In this document: piece by piece, positions 1-8,789 of the stretch
Position numbering within the stretch: position 1 is the stretch's first letter
Layout: the number at the start of each line of letters is the position of its first letter
Assembly (NCBI GenBank): GCA_015057305.1
Contig: SVES01000007.1
Coordinates: 1 to 64,000 of the forward strand
Origin: Pseudobutyrivibrio ruminis
Lineage (GTDB): Bacteria > Bacillota > Clostridia > Lachnospirales > Lachnospiraceae
DNA length: 64,000 nucleotides
Direction of reading: 5' to 3'
The notes under the pieces: generated by a model
The model's database searches: none
What the model saw: the letters and a program-made list of their open reading frames with translations, nothing else
Told to the model about the DNA's origin: nothing
Program-made: the position numbers and the translations under genes

Positions 1-7
1 TAGTATA

Positions 8-1213
8 ATGAATAAAAATGTATATAGTGTATCACAGGTAAATACATATATTGAGCGTATGTTTGCCGATGATTTTATGCTTGGAAACCTTTCACTTAGT
101 GGAGAGGTTTCTAATTGTAAATACAATCATACAGGACATATATACTTCACCCTTAAGGACGAAAAAAGCGCAATCTCATGTGTCATGTTTGCTGGCAAGA
201 GAGCAAAGGGGCTTAAGTTTAACATGAAGGATGGAGACCAGGTAGTGGTCACAGGCTATGTTGGAATATATGCTGTGGCTGGTAAGTACCAGGTCTACGC
301 CAATGAAATAGAGCTTGCAGGTGTAGGTGATTTATATCAGCGCTTTGAACAATTAAAGCAAGCCTTGGAAGAAAAGGGAATGTTTGATTCCATGTACAAG
401 AAGCCACTTCCGACTCATGCAATGAAGATTGGTATTGTAACAGCTTCTACAGGGGCAGCAGTTCACGACATAATTCGTGTATCAAAGACTAGAAATCCTT
501 ATGTACAGCTTGTTTTGTATCCCGCACAGGTGCAGGGAGAAGCAGCTGCTTTCTCTATTATTTCAGGAATTAATTGCTTGGATAATATGGGATTAGATGT
601 AATCATTGTAGGCCGAGGTGGAGGCTCCATAGAAGATTTATGGGCTTTTAACGAAGAGGAGGTAGCAAAGGCAATCTTCAATGCTACTACTCCTATTATT
701 TCAGCGGTAGGACATGAGACGGATTTTACTATAGCCGATTTCGTTGCAGATAGGAGAGCTGCCACACCGTCACAGGCGGCAGAACTTGCAAATTTTGTTT
801 ACGAAGATTTTGCTAATAGCTTAAACAGATTTTCTGACAAGCTTAACCGCAGCATGGATTATAAGCTAGAAGCAATATCCACGCAGTTGGAAAATTACAA
901 ATTAAGGCTAAATGCTCTTAGACCTGAAAATAAAATTAGAGCTAATCAAGAAATGCTACAAAATCTACAAATAAGACTTGAAAGTCTTATGAAATCCAAG
1001 CTTGAAAGATACGAGAATAAGTTGATTGCAATTTCTGGAAGGTTAGATGGCCTATCACCAGCCAAAAAGCTGGCTACAGGCTTTGGATATCTAACCAATA
1101 AAGAGGGCAAACGAGTAGATTCTGTACAGCAGCTTTCGGTGGGTGATGAATTAGTTGTTCGCATTAATGATGGAACTATTTCCAGCCAGATTGTAGGCAT
1201 AGAATCAAATTAG
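8..1213 (+). CDS. xseA: Exodeoxyribonuclease VII large subunit
   Basis: Catalytic large subunit of exonuclease VII, which degrades single-stranded DNA in both directions and acts in mismatch repair and recombination in the cytoplasm. The 401-residue length fits the family. An N-terminal OB fold (about residues 5-100, with NHTGHIYFTLKD) is followed by the catalytic domain containing the glycine-rich GRGGGSIEDLWAFN and SAVGHETDFTIADFVAD, then a long helical region with a short C-terminal tail. The small subunit xseB follows after 13 bases. Only seven bases precede the ATG, so the ribosome binding site cannot be judged; the window may begin just after the stop of the preceding gene. Confidence 0.97.
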   Translation: MNKNVYSVSQVNTYIERMFADDFMLGNLSLSGEVSNCKYNHTGHIYFTLKDEKSAISCVMFAGKRAKGLKFNMKDGDQVVVTGYVGIYAVAGKYQVYANEIELAGVGDLYQRFEQLKQALEEKGMFDSMYKKPLPTHAMKIGIVTASTGAAVHDIIRVSKTRNPYVQLVLYPAQVQGEAAAFSIISGINCLDNMGLDVIIVGRGGGSIEDLWAFNEEEVAKAIFNATTPIISAVGHETDFTIADFVADRRAATPSQAAELANFVYEDFANSLNRFSDKLNRSMDYKLEAISTQLENYKLRLNALRPENKIRANQEMLQNLQIRLESLMKSKLERYENKLIAISGRLDGLSPAKKLATGFGYLTNKEGKRVDSVQQLSVGDELVVRINDGTISSQIVGIESN

Positions 1214-1226
1214 AGTAGGAGTAATA

Positions 1227-1451
1227 ATGGAAGAAAATAAAACAAACTCTATAGAGGAAAGCTTTGAAAAGCTTGAGGAAATTATTTCTAAACTTGAATC
1301 TAATGAGGTAACGTTGGATGAATCATTCGCATTATATAAAAATGGAATGGAAGAGCTTCAAAGCGCCAATGCCAAGATAGAGCAAACCAAAAAAGCGGTT
1401 ATGGCTATCAATAAAGCTGGCGATTTAGAAGTGTTCGAAGAGGATGAATAG
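1227..1451 (+). CDS. xseB: Exodeoxyribonuclease VII small subunit
   Basis: The 74-residue helical small subunit that binds the XseA C-terminal region. The sequence has the family pattern: SIEESFEKLEEII followed by LDESFALYKNGMEEL and a second helix, with an acidic C-terminus. A good AGGAG lies upstream of the ATG. The stop codon abuts the ATG of the next gene, which suggests translational coupling with the prenyl synthase. Confidence 0.96.
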   Translation: MEENKTNSIEESFEKLEEIISKLESNEVTLDESFALYKNGMEELQSANAKIEQTKKAVMAINKAGDLEVFEEDE

Positions 1452-2354
1452 ATGGAAAATGATGTAAAGGCGTTGCTTGGAATTAAAGCATCATTTGCAG
1501 AAGAAAAGATAAATAAATATTTGCCGCTTACTTCCGGCATGCAGAATACAATTATAGAGGCAATGCGCTATAGTGTGCAAGCAGGCGGAAAAAGGCTTAG
1601 ACCTGTTTTAATGGAGGAAACCTTTAGTCTCTTTGGTGGCAAAGGTGATGAAATATATTGCTTCATGGCTGCAATAGAGATGATTCATACCTATTCACTT
1701 GTGCATGATGATTTACCAGCTATGGACAATGATATGCTTCGCAGAGGTAAACCAACAACTCATGCTGTGTACGGCGAAGCAATGGGCGTGTTGGCAGGTG
1801 ATGCACTTTTAAATTATGCATTTGAAACAGCCCTTAAAGCCTTTGATGTAGAAGCATCTAATCATAAGGCAATTATTAAGGCACTTAGGGTTCTTGCTAA
1901 AAAGGCAGGAATTTATGGAATGATTGGTGGTCAGGTGGTGGATGTTGAGTCCGAAAAAAATCAGCTGGATATCACCGAAGAAAAAATTAATTTTATCTAC
2001 GAGTTGAAAACGGGCGCTCTTATAGAGGCTTCTATGATGATAGGAGCAATACTTGCTGGAGCAGATGATAGCGAAATCAATTTAATTGAGCAGATTGCTT
2101 CTAAAATAGGAATGGCATTTCAGATTCAGGATGACATTCTAGATATAGAAGGTGACGAAAAGGTTCTTGGCAAGCCAATCGGCTCTGATGAACGCAATGA
2201 AAAAGCTACTTATGTTACATTTGCAGGAATAGAAAAATCTAAAAAAGAGGTGAAACGTCTCACTGACGAGGCAATTGGAATTCTAAAAGAATTACCATAT
2301 GAAAATAAATTCTTAGAGGATTTACTTTCATATCTCGTATATAGAGACAATTAA
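1452..2354 (+). CDS. ispA: Polyprenyl synthetase (farnesyl/geranylgeranyl diphosphate synthase)
   Basis: Head-to-tail condensation of IPP with allylic diphosphates to give FPP or GGPP for undecaprenyl phosphate and quinone synthesis. The 300-residue protein has both aspartate-rich motifs: the first in VHDDLPAMDNDMLRRGKPT and the second in FQIQDDILD. GGKRLRP near residue 48 binds diphosphate. It sits directly between xseB and dxs, the usual Firmicutes arrangement. The exact chain length of the product cannot be read from the sequence with certainty. Confidence 0.94.
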   Translation: MENDVKALLGIKASFAEEKINKYLPLTSGMQNTIIEAMRYSVQAGGKRLRPVLMEETFSLFGGKGDEIYCFMAAIEMIHTYSLVHDDLPAMDNDMLRRGKPTTHAVYGEAMGVLAGDALLNYAFETALKAFDVEASNHKAIIKALRVLAKKAGIYGMIGGQVVDVESEKNQLDITEEKINFIYELKTGALIEASMMIGAILAGADDSEINLIEQIASKIGMAFQIQDDILDIEGDEKVLGKPIGSDERNEKATYVTFAGIEKSKKEVKRLTDEAIGILKELPYENKFLEDLLSYLVYRDN

Positions 2355-2359
2355 TAAGT

Positions 2360-4222
2360 ATGGTTCTTGATAAGATAAAGCAACCTAATGATATAAAGAA
2401 GCTTTCAAAGGAGGAGATTTTAGCTCTTCCTGATGAAATTCGCAATTTTTTAATAGAGCATCTTTCGAAAACAGGTGGGCATTTAGCATCAAATCTTGGT
2501 ACTGTAGAACTCACAATTGCCTTGCATTTACTACTGGATTTTCCAGAGGATAAATTGGTATGGGATGTTGGACATCAGGCTTACACCCATAAGATCCTTA
2601 CGGGCAGGGCGGGTGAATTTGAACATCTGCGTCAGTTTGGTGGTATTAGCGGATTCCCTAAGAGAGAAGAAAGCGATTGTGATAGTTTTGATACAGGACA
2701 CAGCTCCACATCTCTTTCAGCAGCTCTTGGATATTGTATGGCGAGAGATTTGGCAGGTCAGAATTATAAGGTTGCTGCAGTTATAGGAGACGGGGCACTT
2801 ACAGGAGGCCTTGCCTATGAAGCCTTGAATAATGCGTCAAGACTTAAGAAATCTAACTTCCTTATTGTTTTAAATGACAATGAAATGTCCATTTCAAAGA
2901 ATGTAGGTGGAATGTCTACAAATCTTGAAAGACTTAGAACAAGTTCCAAGTATGTAGGGCTAAAAAATAATGTGCTTTCTTCACTTGAGGCATGGCCAAA
3001 TGGTGAGCGTATAATTAGAAAAATTCGAAGCACCAAAAACGGAATTAAATCCTTAATGGTTCCTAATATGGTTTTTGAGGACTTAGGAATTATGTACTTA
3101 GGTCCAGTGGATGGGCATGATATTAAAGCCATGCTTGAGACCTTTAAAATGGCTATCGGTATCAATGGTCCGGTGCTTGTTCATGTCATTACCAAAAAAG
3201 GAAATGGATATGAGCCTGCAGAAAGGCATCCATCAAGATTTCACGGTACAGACATATTTGAAATAGAGACTGGTCTACCAAAGCGAAATCCTAACCCAGG
3301 ATATACCGATGTATTCTCTACAGTTATGAGAAAAATGGGAGATCGAAATCCTGAGGTTGTTGCTATTACCGCAGCAATGGCAGAAGGTGCAGGACTAAAG
3401 AGATTTAGAAATATGTTTCCAGATAGGTTTTTCGATGTGGGAATAGCTGAAGAACATGCTGTTACATTTGCTGCAGGCCTGGCGCTTGGAGGGCGAGTTC
3501 CCGTATTTGCGGTATATTCTTCATTCCTGCAAAGAGCTTACGACCAGATTCTAGAAGACGTTTGCTTGCAAAATCTTCATGTTGTGTTTGCTATTGACAG
3601 AGCAGGACTTGTTGGTGCAGATGGAAGCACTCATCAGGGAATATTTGATGTTTCATTTTTAACTGCAATGCCTAATATGACAGTTATGGCTCCTAAAAAT
3701 AAATGGGAGCTTTCAGATATGATGAAGTACGCTGTGGGCGAGCATAAGGGGCCAATTGCAATTAGATACCCTAGAGGAGAGGCATACTGTGGCTTAAAGG
3801 AGCACAGGGCACCTATTGAGCTAGGCAAGGCAGAAGAAATTAAAGCAGGCAAAAAGGTAATGCTTTTTGCCCTTGGCTCTATGGTGAAAAAGGCTGAAGA
3901 GGTTGAAATGCTTTTAAAGGACAAGGGTATAGATGCTGGTATCTGCAATGCACGCTTTGCTAAACCATTGGACATCGAGTATTTATCTATGCTAAAGGAT
4001 GAGTACAATTTGATAGTTACAATGGAAGAAAACATTCTGACAGGAGGCTTTGGAGAGCAGGTTCAGGCTTATCTTTATGATAATGGATATAAAGGCAAGG
4101 TTTTAAAAATTGCCGTTCCAAATGAGTTTGTGAGACATGGCAGTGTTACATTGTTATTTAAAGAGCTACAGATGGATTCAGAATCGATAGCAGAAAGAAT
4201 AATTAATACCTTAGGAAATTAG
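2360..4222 (+). CDS. dxs: 1-deoxy-D-xylulose-5-phosphate synthase
   Basis: Thiamine-diphosphate enzyme that condenses pyruvate and glyceraldehyde 3-phosphate, the first step of the MEP isoprenoid pathway. The 620-residue length is normal. The N-terminal part has GGHLASNLGTVELT and the TPP motif GDGALTGG...NDNEMSIS. The middle transketolase-like domain has FDVGIAEEHAVTFAAG, and the C-terminal transketolase domain ends near RHGSVTLLF. It lies five bases after ispA, so precursor supply and chain elongation are encoded together. Confidence 0.97.
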   Translation: MVLDKIKQPNDIKKLSKEEILALPDEIRNFLIEHLSKTGGHLASNLGTVELTIALHLLLDFPEDKLVWDVGHQAYTHKILTGRAGEFEHLRQFGGISGFPKREESDCDSFDTGHSSTSLSAALGYCMARDLAGQNYKVAAVIGDGALTGGLAYEALNNASRLKKSNFLIVLNDNEMSISKNVGGMSTNLERLRTSSKYVGLKNNVLSSLEAWPNGERIIRKIRSTKNGIKSLMVPNMVFEDLGIMYLGPVDGHDIKAMLETFKMAIGINGPVLVHVITKKGNGYEPAERHPSRFHGTDIFEIETGLPKRNPNPGYTDVFSTVMRKMGDRNPEVVAITAAMAEGAGLKRFRNMFPDRFFDVGIAEEHAVTFAAGLALGGRVPVFAVYSSFLQRAYDQILEDVCLQNLHVVFAIDRAGLVGADGSTHQGIFDVSFLTAMPNMTVMAPKNKWELSDMMKYAVGEHKGPIAIRYPRGEAYCGLKEHRAPIELGKAEEIKAGKKVMLFALGSMVKKAEEVEMLLKDKGIDAGICNARFAKPLDIEYLSMLKDEYNLIVTMEENILTGGFGEQVQAYLYDNGYKGKVLKIAVPNEFVRHGSVTLLFKELQMDSESIAERIINTLGN

Positions 4223-4223
4223 T

Positions 4224-5021
4224 ATGAAAGAAAGACTTGACATTGTATTAGTAGATAGAGGCTTTGCTCCATCTAGAGAAAAGGCAAAGACAATGATAAT
4301 GGAAGGAAATGTCTTTGTTAAAGGTAATAGGGAGGACAAGGCCGGTACAAAAATAGATGTTGATGCAGATATTGAAATACATGGGCAACAACTAAAATAT
4401 GTTAGCCGTGGTGGTCTCAAACTGGAAAAGGCAATGAATCACTTCAATATTAGCCTGGAGGACAAGGTGTGCATGGATATCGGCGCGTCCACAGGAGGAT
4501 TTACAGATTGCATGCTACAAAATGGGGCTAGGAAAGTGTATTCAGTTGATGTTGGTTACGGTCAATTTGCATGGAAGCTTCGTCAGGATCCAAGGGTAGT
4601 TTGTATGGAAAAAACAAATATCCGCTATGTTACTTTAGAGGATATAGGAGAGCCTTTGGATTTTGCTTCTGTAGATGTATCCTTTATTAGCCTGACAAAG
4701 GTTTTAGGACCGGCAAAGGCCTTACTTAAAGATGATGCTGAAATGGTATGCCTAATCAAACCACAGTTTGAGGCAGGCAGAGAAAAGGTTGGTAAAAAAG
4801 GTGTGGTTAGAGACCCAGCCGTCCATATGGAAGTAATAGATAACATCATTAGTTTTGTTAGAGAAATCGGATTTACGGTACTTAATTTGGAGTATTCTCC
4901 AATAAAGGGGCCAGAAGGAAATATTGAGTATTTGATACATATTGCTACAGTTGAAAAACAGGGGGAAGCTATTGATGTGTCTCAGACAGTAAAAATGGCG
5001 CATGATAGTTTAGACAAATAA
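4224..5021 (+). CDS. tlyA: TlyA-family rRNA 2'-O-methyltransferase
   Basis: S4-domain RNA-binding methyltransferase (TlyA/YqxC family, COG1189). Residues 1-60 form the S4 domain (MKERLDIVLVDRGFAPSREK). The rest is an FtsJ/RrmJ-like Rossmann methyltransferase, with the SAM-binding motif MDIGASTGGFTDCMLQNGA and the motif IKPQFEAGREKVGKKGVVRD. Family members methylate ribosomal RNA; some were earlier called hemolysins, which is probably a misnomer here. It starts one base after the dxs stop and overlaps nadK by one base. Confidence 0.93.
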   Translation: MKERLDIVLVDRGFAPSREKAKTMIMEGNVFVKGNREDKAGTKIDVDADIEIHGQQLKYVSRGGLKLEKAMNHFNISLEDKVCMDIGASTGGFTDCMLQNGARKVYSVDVGYGQFAWKLRQDPRVVCMEKTNIRYVTLEDIGEPLDFASVDVSFISLTKVLGPAKALLKDDAEMVCLIKPQFEAGREKVGKKGVVRDPAVHMEVIDNIISFVREIGFTVLNLEYSPIKGPEGNIEYLIHIATVEKQGEAIDVSQTVKMAHDSLDK

Positions 5022-5866
5022 TGAAAAACTTTTTGATTGTTGCTAGGTCATTTAGCGATTTACATGAAAAATATATTAATATAATAAGAGATTATATTAC
5101 AGGCCATGGCGGTATGTGTATTCTTGATTTGGATACATGCACAGATACTTCGGAAACACCTGTATCTGTGGATGACAATATTGAGTGTATTATTACAGTT
5201 GGTGGAGATGGTACTGTAGTTCGTGTTGCACAAAATGTTACGAATCGAAATGTACCAATTGTTGGCTTAAACTGCGGACATCTTGGTTATCTCTGTGATA
5301 TGACTGTTGATAATGTGGAGCACTGTCTGGAACAATTGCTAAATGATAATTATAAAATAGATGAGCGTATGATGCTTGAAGGGGATTTAAATGTAGACCC
5401 TGATAACCATTTTAGAGCGTTAAACGATATAGTTGTAGCATCAGACGCAGCAGGTCTTTTTGTCTTAAACCTGACAGTGAAGGTTAATGGCATCCAGCTA
5501 TATTCACATAATTGTGATGGGCTGATTGTTTCAACACCTACAGGTTCTACAGCATATAATCTTTCTGCCAATGGACCTATTGTTAGTCCTCACGCAGATT
5601 GTATTGTTCTTACTCCAATTAATCCTCATACCCTCAATTCCAGAAGTATTATTCTATCTTCTACAGATGAAGTGGAGGTCATTGTTACAGCTAGACATGA
5701 TGAGGATGAACCTAAGGCTAATGTTATTTACGATGGTACATTGAGACAGGTATTAAAGAAAAACGAGGTGCTTAGGATTTATCGTTCTAATGCCACTTCC
5801 TACATGGCTATGTTAGAGAATGTTAATTTTCTTGAAAGAATTCGAGCTAGAATGCAGGAGATTTAA
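5021..5866 (+). CDS. nadK: NAD kinase
   Basis: ATP-dependent phosphorylation of NAD to NADP. The 281-residue protein has the diagnostic GGDGT motif (ITVGGDGTVVRVAQ), the following NxGxLG-type motif (GLNCGHLGYLCD) and the substrate-binding TPTGSTAYNLSANGPIVSP. Its ATG overlaps the tlyA stop (ATGA type), so translation is probably coupled. argR follows after two bases. Confidence 0.96.
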   Translation: MKNFLIVARSFSDLHEKYINIIRDYITGHGGMCILDLDTCTDTSETPVSVDDNIECIITVGGDGTVVRVAQNVTNRNVPIVGLNCGHLGYLCDMTVDNVEHCLEQLLNDNYKIDERMMLEGDLNVDPDNHFRALNDIVVASDAAGLFVLNLTVKVNGIQLYSHNCDGLIVSTPTGSTAYNLSANGPIVSPHADCIVLTPINPHTLNSRSIILSSTDEVEVIVTARHDEDEPKANVIYDGTLRQVLKKNEVLRIYRSNATSYMAMLENVNFLERIRARMQEI

Positions 5867-5868
5867 TA

Positions 5869-6321
5869 ATGAAAATTGCGAGACAAGCAAAAATATTAGA
5901 ATTAATTGTTAAGAATGAAATAGGTACCCAGGAAGAACTTACAGAAAAGCTACAGGAAATTGGGTTTAATGCTACTCAGGCCACAGTTTCTAGGGATATT
6001 AGGGAGATGAAGCTGACAAAGGTAGCAGATAGTTCGGGAAAACTCAGATATGTTGCATATAAAACTACTGAGGATGATATGAATGAAAAATATATTCGCA
6101 TTTTCTTGGACGGGTTTTTGTCTATGGATAATGCTGAAAATATATTGGTTGTCAAGACGGTGTCTGGCATGGCTATGGCGGTGGCAGCTGCTTTAGACCA
6201 TATGGATTTTCCAGAAATCGTTGGATCTATTGCAGGTGATGATACAATAATGTGTGCAATAAGGAGTATTGATGACACCATAGCTTTAATGGGAAAACTA
6301 AAAAAGCTAATTGAAAAGTAA
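5869..6321 (+). CDS. argR: Arginine repressor ArgR/AhrC
   Basis: Arginine-responsive hexameric transcription factor of 150 residues. The N-terminal winged helix contains GTQEELTEKL and ATQATVSRDIREM. The C-terminal arginine-binding and oligomerisation domain contains the conserved GSIAGDDTIMCAIRS. Genes of arginine metabolism such as argH (13786-15177) are expected targets, but no convincing ARG box was identified by eye. It is followed by a 57-base gap before recN. Confidence 0.95.
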   Translation: MKIARQAKILELIVKNEIGTQEELTEKLQEIGFNATQATVSRDIREMKLTKVADSSGKLRYVAYKTTEDDMNEKYIRIFLDGFLSMDNAENILVVKTVSGMAMAVAAALDHMDFPEIVGSIAGDDTIMCAIRSIDDTIALMGKLKKLIEK

Positions 6322-6378
6322 CAAGTGCAATTATCATTTTCTACTATATGAGTGTGGACGTTGGAAAAGGAGTATTAA

Positions 6379-8058
6379 ATGTTAGCAAGCTTGCACGTGA
6401 AAAATTTGGCACTTATTGATGAAGAAGAAATTATTTTTTCTAAAGGATTAAATATACTTTCTGGAGAAACAGGAGCTGGAAAGTCTATAATTTTAGGTGC
6501 GCTACATTTGAGTCTTGGAGACAAGGCGTCAAAGGATTTTCTTAGAGATTCTGATGCAGAAGCTTTTGTGGAGGCAGTTTATCTGATTAATGATGATGCA
6601 ACAAAGGAAGCTTTAAGAAATATGGGAGTGGAGCCCTATGATGATGAAGTTATTATGAGTCGTAGAATAACTGAATCACGTAGCGTTGGCAAAATTAATG
6701 GAGAACAGGTCCCAGCTGCAAAGATGAAAGAGGTGGGAGCTCTTTTGTTAGATATTTACGGACAAAAAGAGCATCAATCCCTGCTAAATACAAAGCGCCA
6801 TATGGAGCTTTTGGATGAATTTGCCAAAAACGATATAGGTGATTTAAAGGTTAAAATCTCCCAGGCATATAAGGAGTATAAAGCTCTTATTAGCGAACTG
6901 GAAGAAGCTAAAAAAAGTGATATTTCAAAAGAGCGAGAGCTAGTTCTTTTGGACCATGAAATCAATGAAATAGAGGCTGCCAATTTAAAGGCTGGTGAAG
7001 ATGAAGAGCTAGAAGAAGAATACAAACGCCTTTCCAATTTCAGTAGAACAATGGAATATTTCGGCAGGGCTCATGAGCTTATAGCAGGTGATGGGGGAGC
7101 CAGTGATGCCATTAGTTCGGCTATATCGGATATACGATATATTGAAGGAATAGATGAAAAGGCTTCCGAGTTTTTAAGCATGCTTAATGATGCAGACAGT
7201 ATTATTTCTGATTTCAGCAGAGAGCTTTCAAGCTATATGTCAGATGCATCCTTTGATGCGGAAAGATTCAGCGAGGTTGAAGTTCGTCTTAATGAAATAA
7301 ATCGCTTAAAGGATAAGTATGGTTCTTCGATTGAGGCTATATTAGAAGAATTAAAAATCCGTCAAGACAAAAAGCAGAAATTTGAATCCTTTGATGAATA
7401 TTTGGCGGAGCTTAAACTCAAATCAGATGCAAAAACAAAAGAGCTGAGTGATTTGTGTAATAAGCTTTCGGATATTAGAAAGAAAAATGCTAAAGAGCTA
7501 TCTTCAAAAATGAAAGAGGCTATGAGTGATTTGAATTTCTTGAATTCAGAATTTGATGTAAGCCTAAAGCCTTTAGATCATTTTACAGCTGATGGCATTG
7601 ATGATGGTGAATTTGTTATATGCACAAATCCTGGTGAGCCTCTTAGACCACTTAAGGACATAGCCTCAGGTGGTGAGATGAGTAGAATTATGCTTGCAAT
7701 TAAAACAGTTCTCGCATCGGGCGGCGGTATAGATACATTAATATTTGATGAAATTGATGCTGGTATTTCTGGACGTACAGCCCAGGCTGTGTCAGAAAAG
7801 CTTTCTACAGTTTCAGAAAATCATCAGGTAATTTGCATTACTCATTTGCCACAAATTGCAGCAATGGCTGATACACATTTCTTAATAGAAAAGAGTGTAG
7901 AAAACGGTCATACTATTTCGGGCATCAAAAAGCTTTATGATAATGAAACAGTTGATGAGCTTGCAAGAATGCTTGGAGGAAGTGTTATTACTGATGCGGT
8001 TATCACAAATGCTAAAGAGATGCTAGAGTTAGCAAAAAAATACAAAAAACAATCTTGA
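6379..8058 (+). CDS. recN: DNA repair protein RecN
   Basis: SMC-like ATPase that acts early at double-strand breaks. The 559-residue protein has Walker A (SGETGAGKSIILGAL), a central coiled coil (about residues 150-370) rich in Lys and Glu, the ABC signature DIASGGEMSRIMLA, and Walker B (LIFDEIDAGISG). Synteny with argR is typical. It is the last gene of the housekeeping run and ends just before an intrinsic terminator. Confidence 0.96.
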   Translation: MLASLHVKNLALIDEEEIIFSKGLNILSGETGAGKSIILGALHLSLGDKASKDFLRDSDAEAFVEAVYLINDDATKEALRNMGVEPYDDEVIMSRRITESRSVGKINGEQVPAAKMKEVGALLLDIYGQKEHQSLLNTKRHMELLDEFAKNDIGDLKVKISQAYKEYKALISELEEAKKSDISKERELVLLDHEINEIEAANLKAGEDEELEEEYKRLSNFSRTMEYFGRAHELIAGDGGASDAISSAISDIRYIEGIDEKASEFLSMLNDADSIISDFSRELSSYMSDASFDAERFSEVEVRLNEINRLKDKYGSSIEAILEELKIRQDKKQKFESFDEYLAELKLKSDAKTKELSDLCNKLSDIRKKNAKELSSKMKEAMSDLNFLNSEFDVSLKPLDHFTADGIDDGEFVICTNPGEPLRPLKDIASGGEMSRIMLAIKTVLASGGGIDTLIFDEIDAGISGRTAQAVSEKLSTVSENHQVICITHLPQIAAMADTHFLIEKSVENGHTISGIKKLYDNETVDELARMLGGSVITDAVITNAKEMLELAKKYKKQS

Positions 8059-8086
8059 TTTTTATTATAATACTTGATATATTATT

Positions 8087-8122
8087 ATCCGCATGGCAAC
8101 ATGCGGATTTTCCTTATTTTTT
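8087..8122 (+). terminator. Intrinsic terminator after recN
   Basis: Perfect inverted repeat ATCCGCATG / CATGCGGAT (8087-8095 and 8100-8108) with a GCAA tetraloop and a T-rich tail to about 8122. It closes the xseA-recN operon. Confidence 0.9.
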
Positions 8123-8141
8123 CCCAATCATTTTTTAATCC

Positions 8142-8789
8142 ATGCTTATGGAATACAACAATTTTATAGAAGTTAAAGATTATGTTGTCTACAAGGTAGT
8201 CAATAAAGAGAGCAATGCTAAATTACTGGAAAAGGTGCCTTACATCAAATACTTAGATTTGGCAATTATTTTCTATTTTAAAGTACCTGGTTGTGCTGAA
8301 GAAAAAAGCAAGAAAATGGTATTAATTGATAATGCCAGAATTGTAGAATGGGGTATAGATATTGAAGAATTGATGAATGCTGCAAGCAAAAATACTCCTA
8401 AAATACTTGGACTTAAGATACAAGGTATTTTGTCAACGATAGCAGAGTATATTGACTGCAATGATTTTTGTGAAATTGCAGAGCTGGAGGATAGTCACAT
8501 ACCATTGTATGTTGCAACTAATGAAGACAGTTGCTTTGGAGCGTCAGTAATTCTATACGAAAACTTATTATATGCCATTTCAGCTAAATTAAAGTCTGAT
8601 TTTTACATAATCCCATGTTCAATACATGAAGTGATAATCGTAAAAGCAATGTCAGGCTGCGAGATAGACACGGAATATTTAAAGGAACTGATTATTCATG
8701 TAAATAATACTGAAGTCCCTGAAAGTGATGTACTATCTAACAGCCTGTACTATTATTCAAAGGATAATAAGATTTTAAGTATTGCTTAA
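8142..8789 (+). CDS. DUF5688 family protein, apparently N-terminally shortened
   Basis: Resembles the DUF5688 family common in Lachnospiraceae; function unknown. Recognisable stretches are VYKVVNKESNAKLLEKVP, YLDLAIIFYF, the 'WG(I/V)..EEL...A..NTP' block, PLYVATNED and the late IIPCSIHEVIIVKA. From memory, family members carry roughly 80 more N-terminal residues before the VYK motif, so this copy is probably truncated. No Shine-Dalgarno is visible before either ATG (8142 or 8148); the upstream bases are the T-rich tail of the recN terminator. It overlaps the convergent potD stop by four bases. It may be a decaying gene or rely on a leaderless or unusual start. Confidence 0.7.
   Translation: MLMEYNNFIEVKDYVVYKVVNKESNAKLLEKVPYIKYLDLAIIFYFKVPGCAEEKSKKMVLIDNARIVEWGIDIEELMNAASKNTPKILGLKIQGILSTIAEYIDCNDFCEIAELEDSHIPLYVATNEDSCFGASVILYENLLYAISAKLKSDFYIIPCSIHEVIIVKAMSGCEIDTEYLKELIIHVNNTEVPESDVLSNSLYYYSKDNKILSIA

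Noticed and set aside
2815..4035. Long minus-strand open frames inside dxs (for example 2815-3165 and 3634-4035)
   Set aside because: They lie wholly within a clearly coding conserved gene and encode no recognisable protein.
6079..6105. TGAAT-ATTCG near-palindrome inside argR, considered as an ARG box
   Set aside because: It is imperfect, lies within coding sequence and has no second box nearby.
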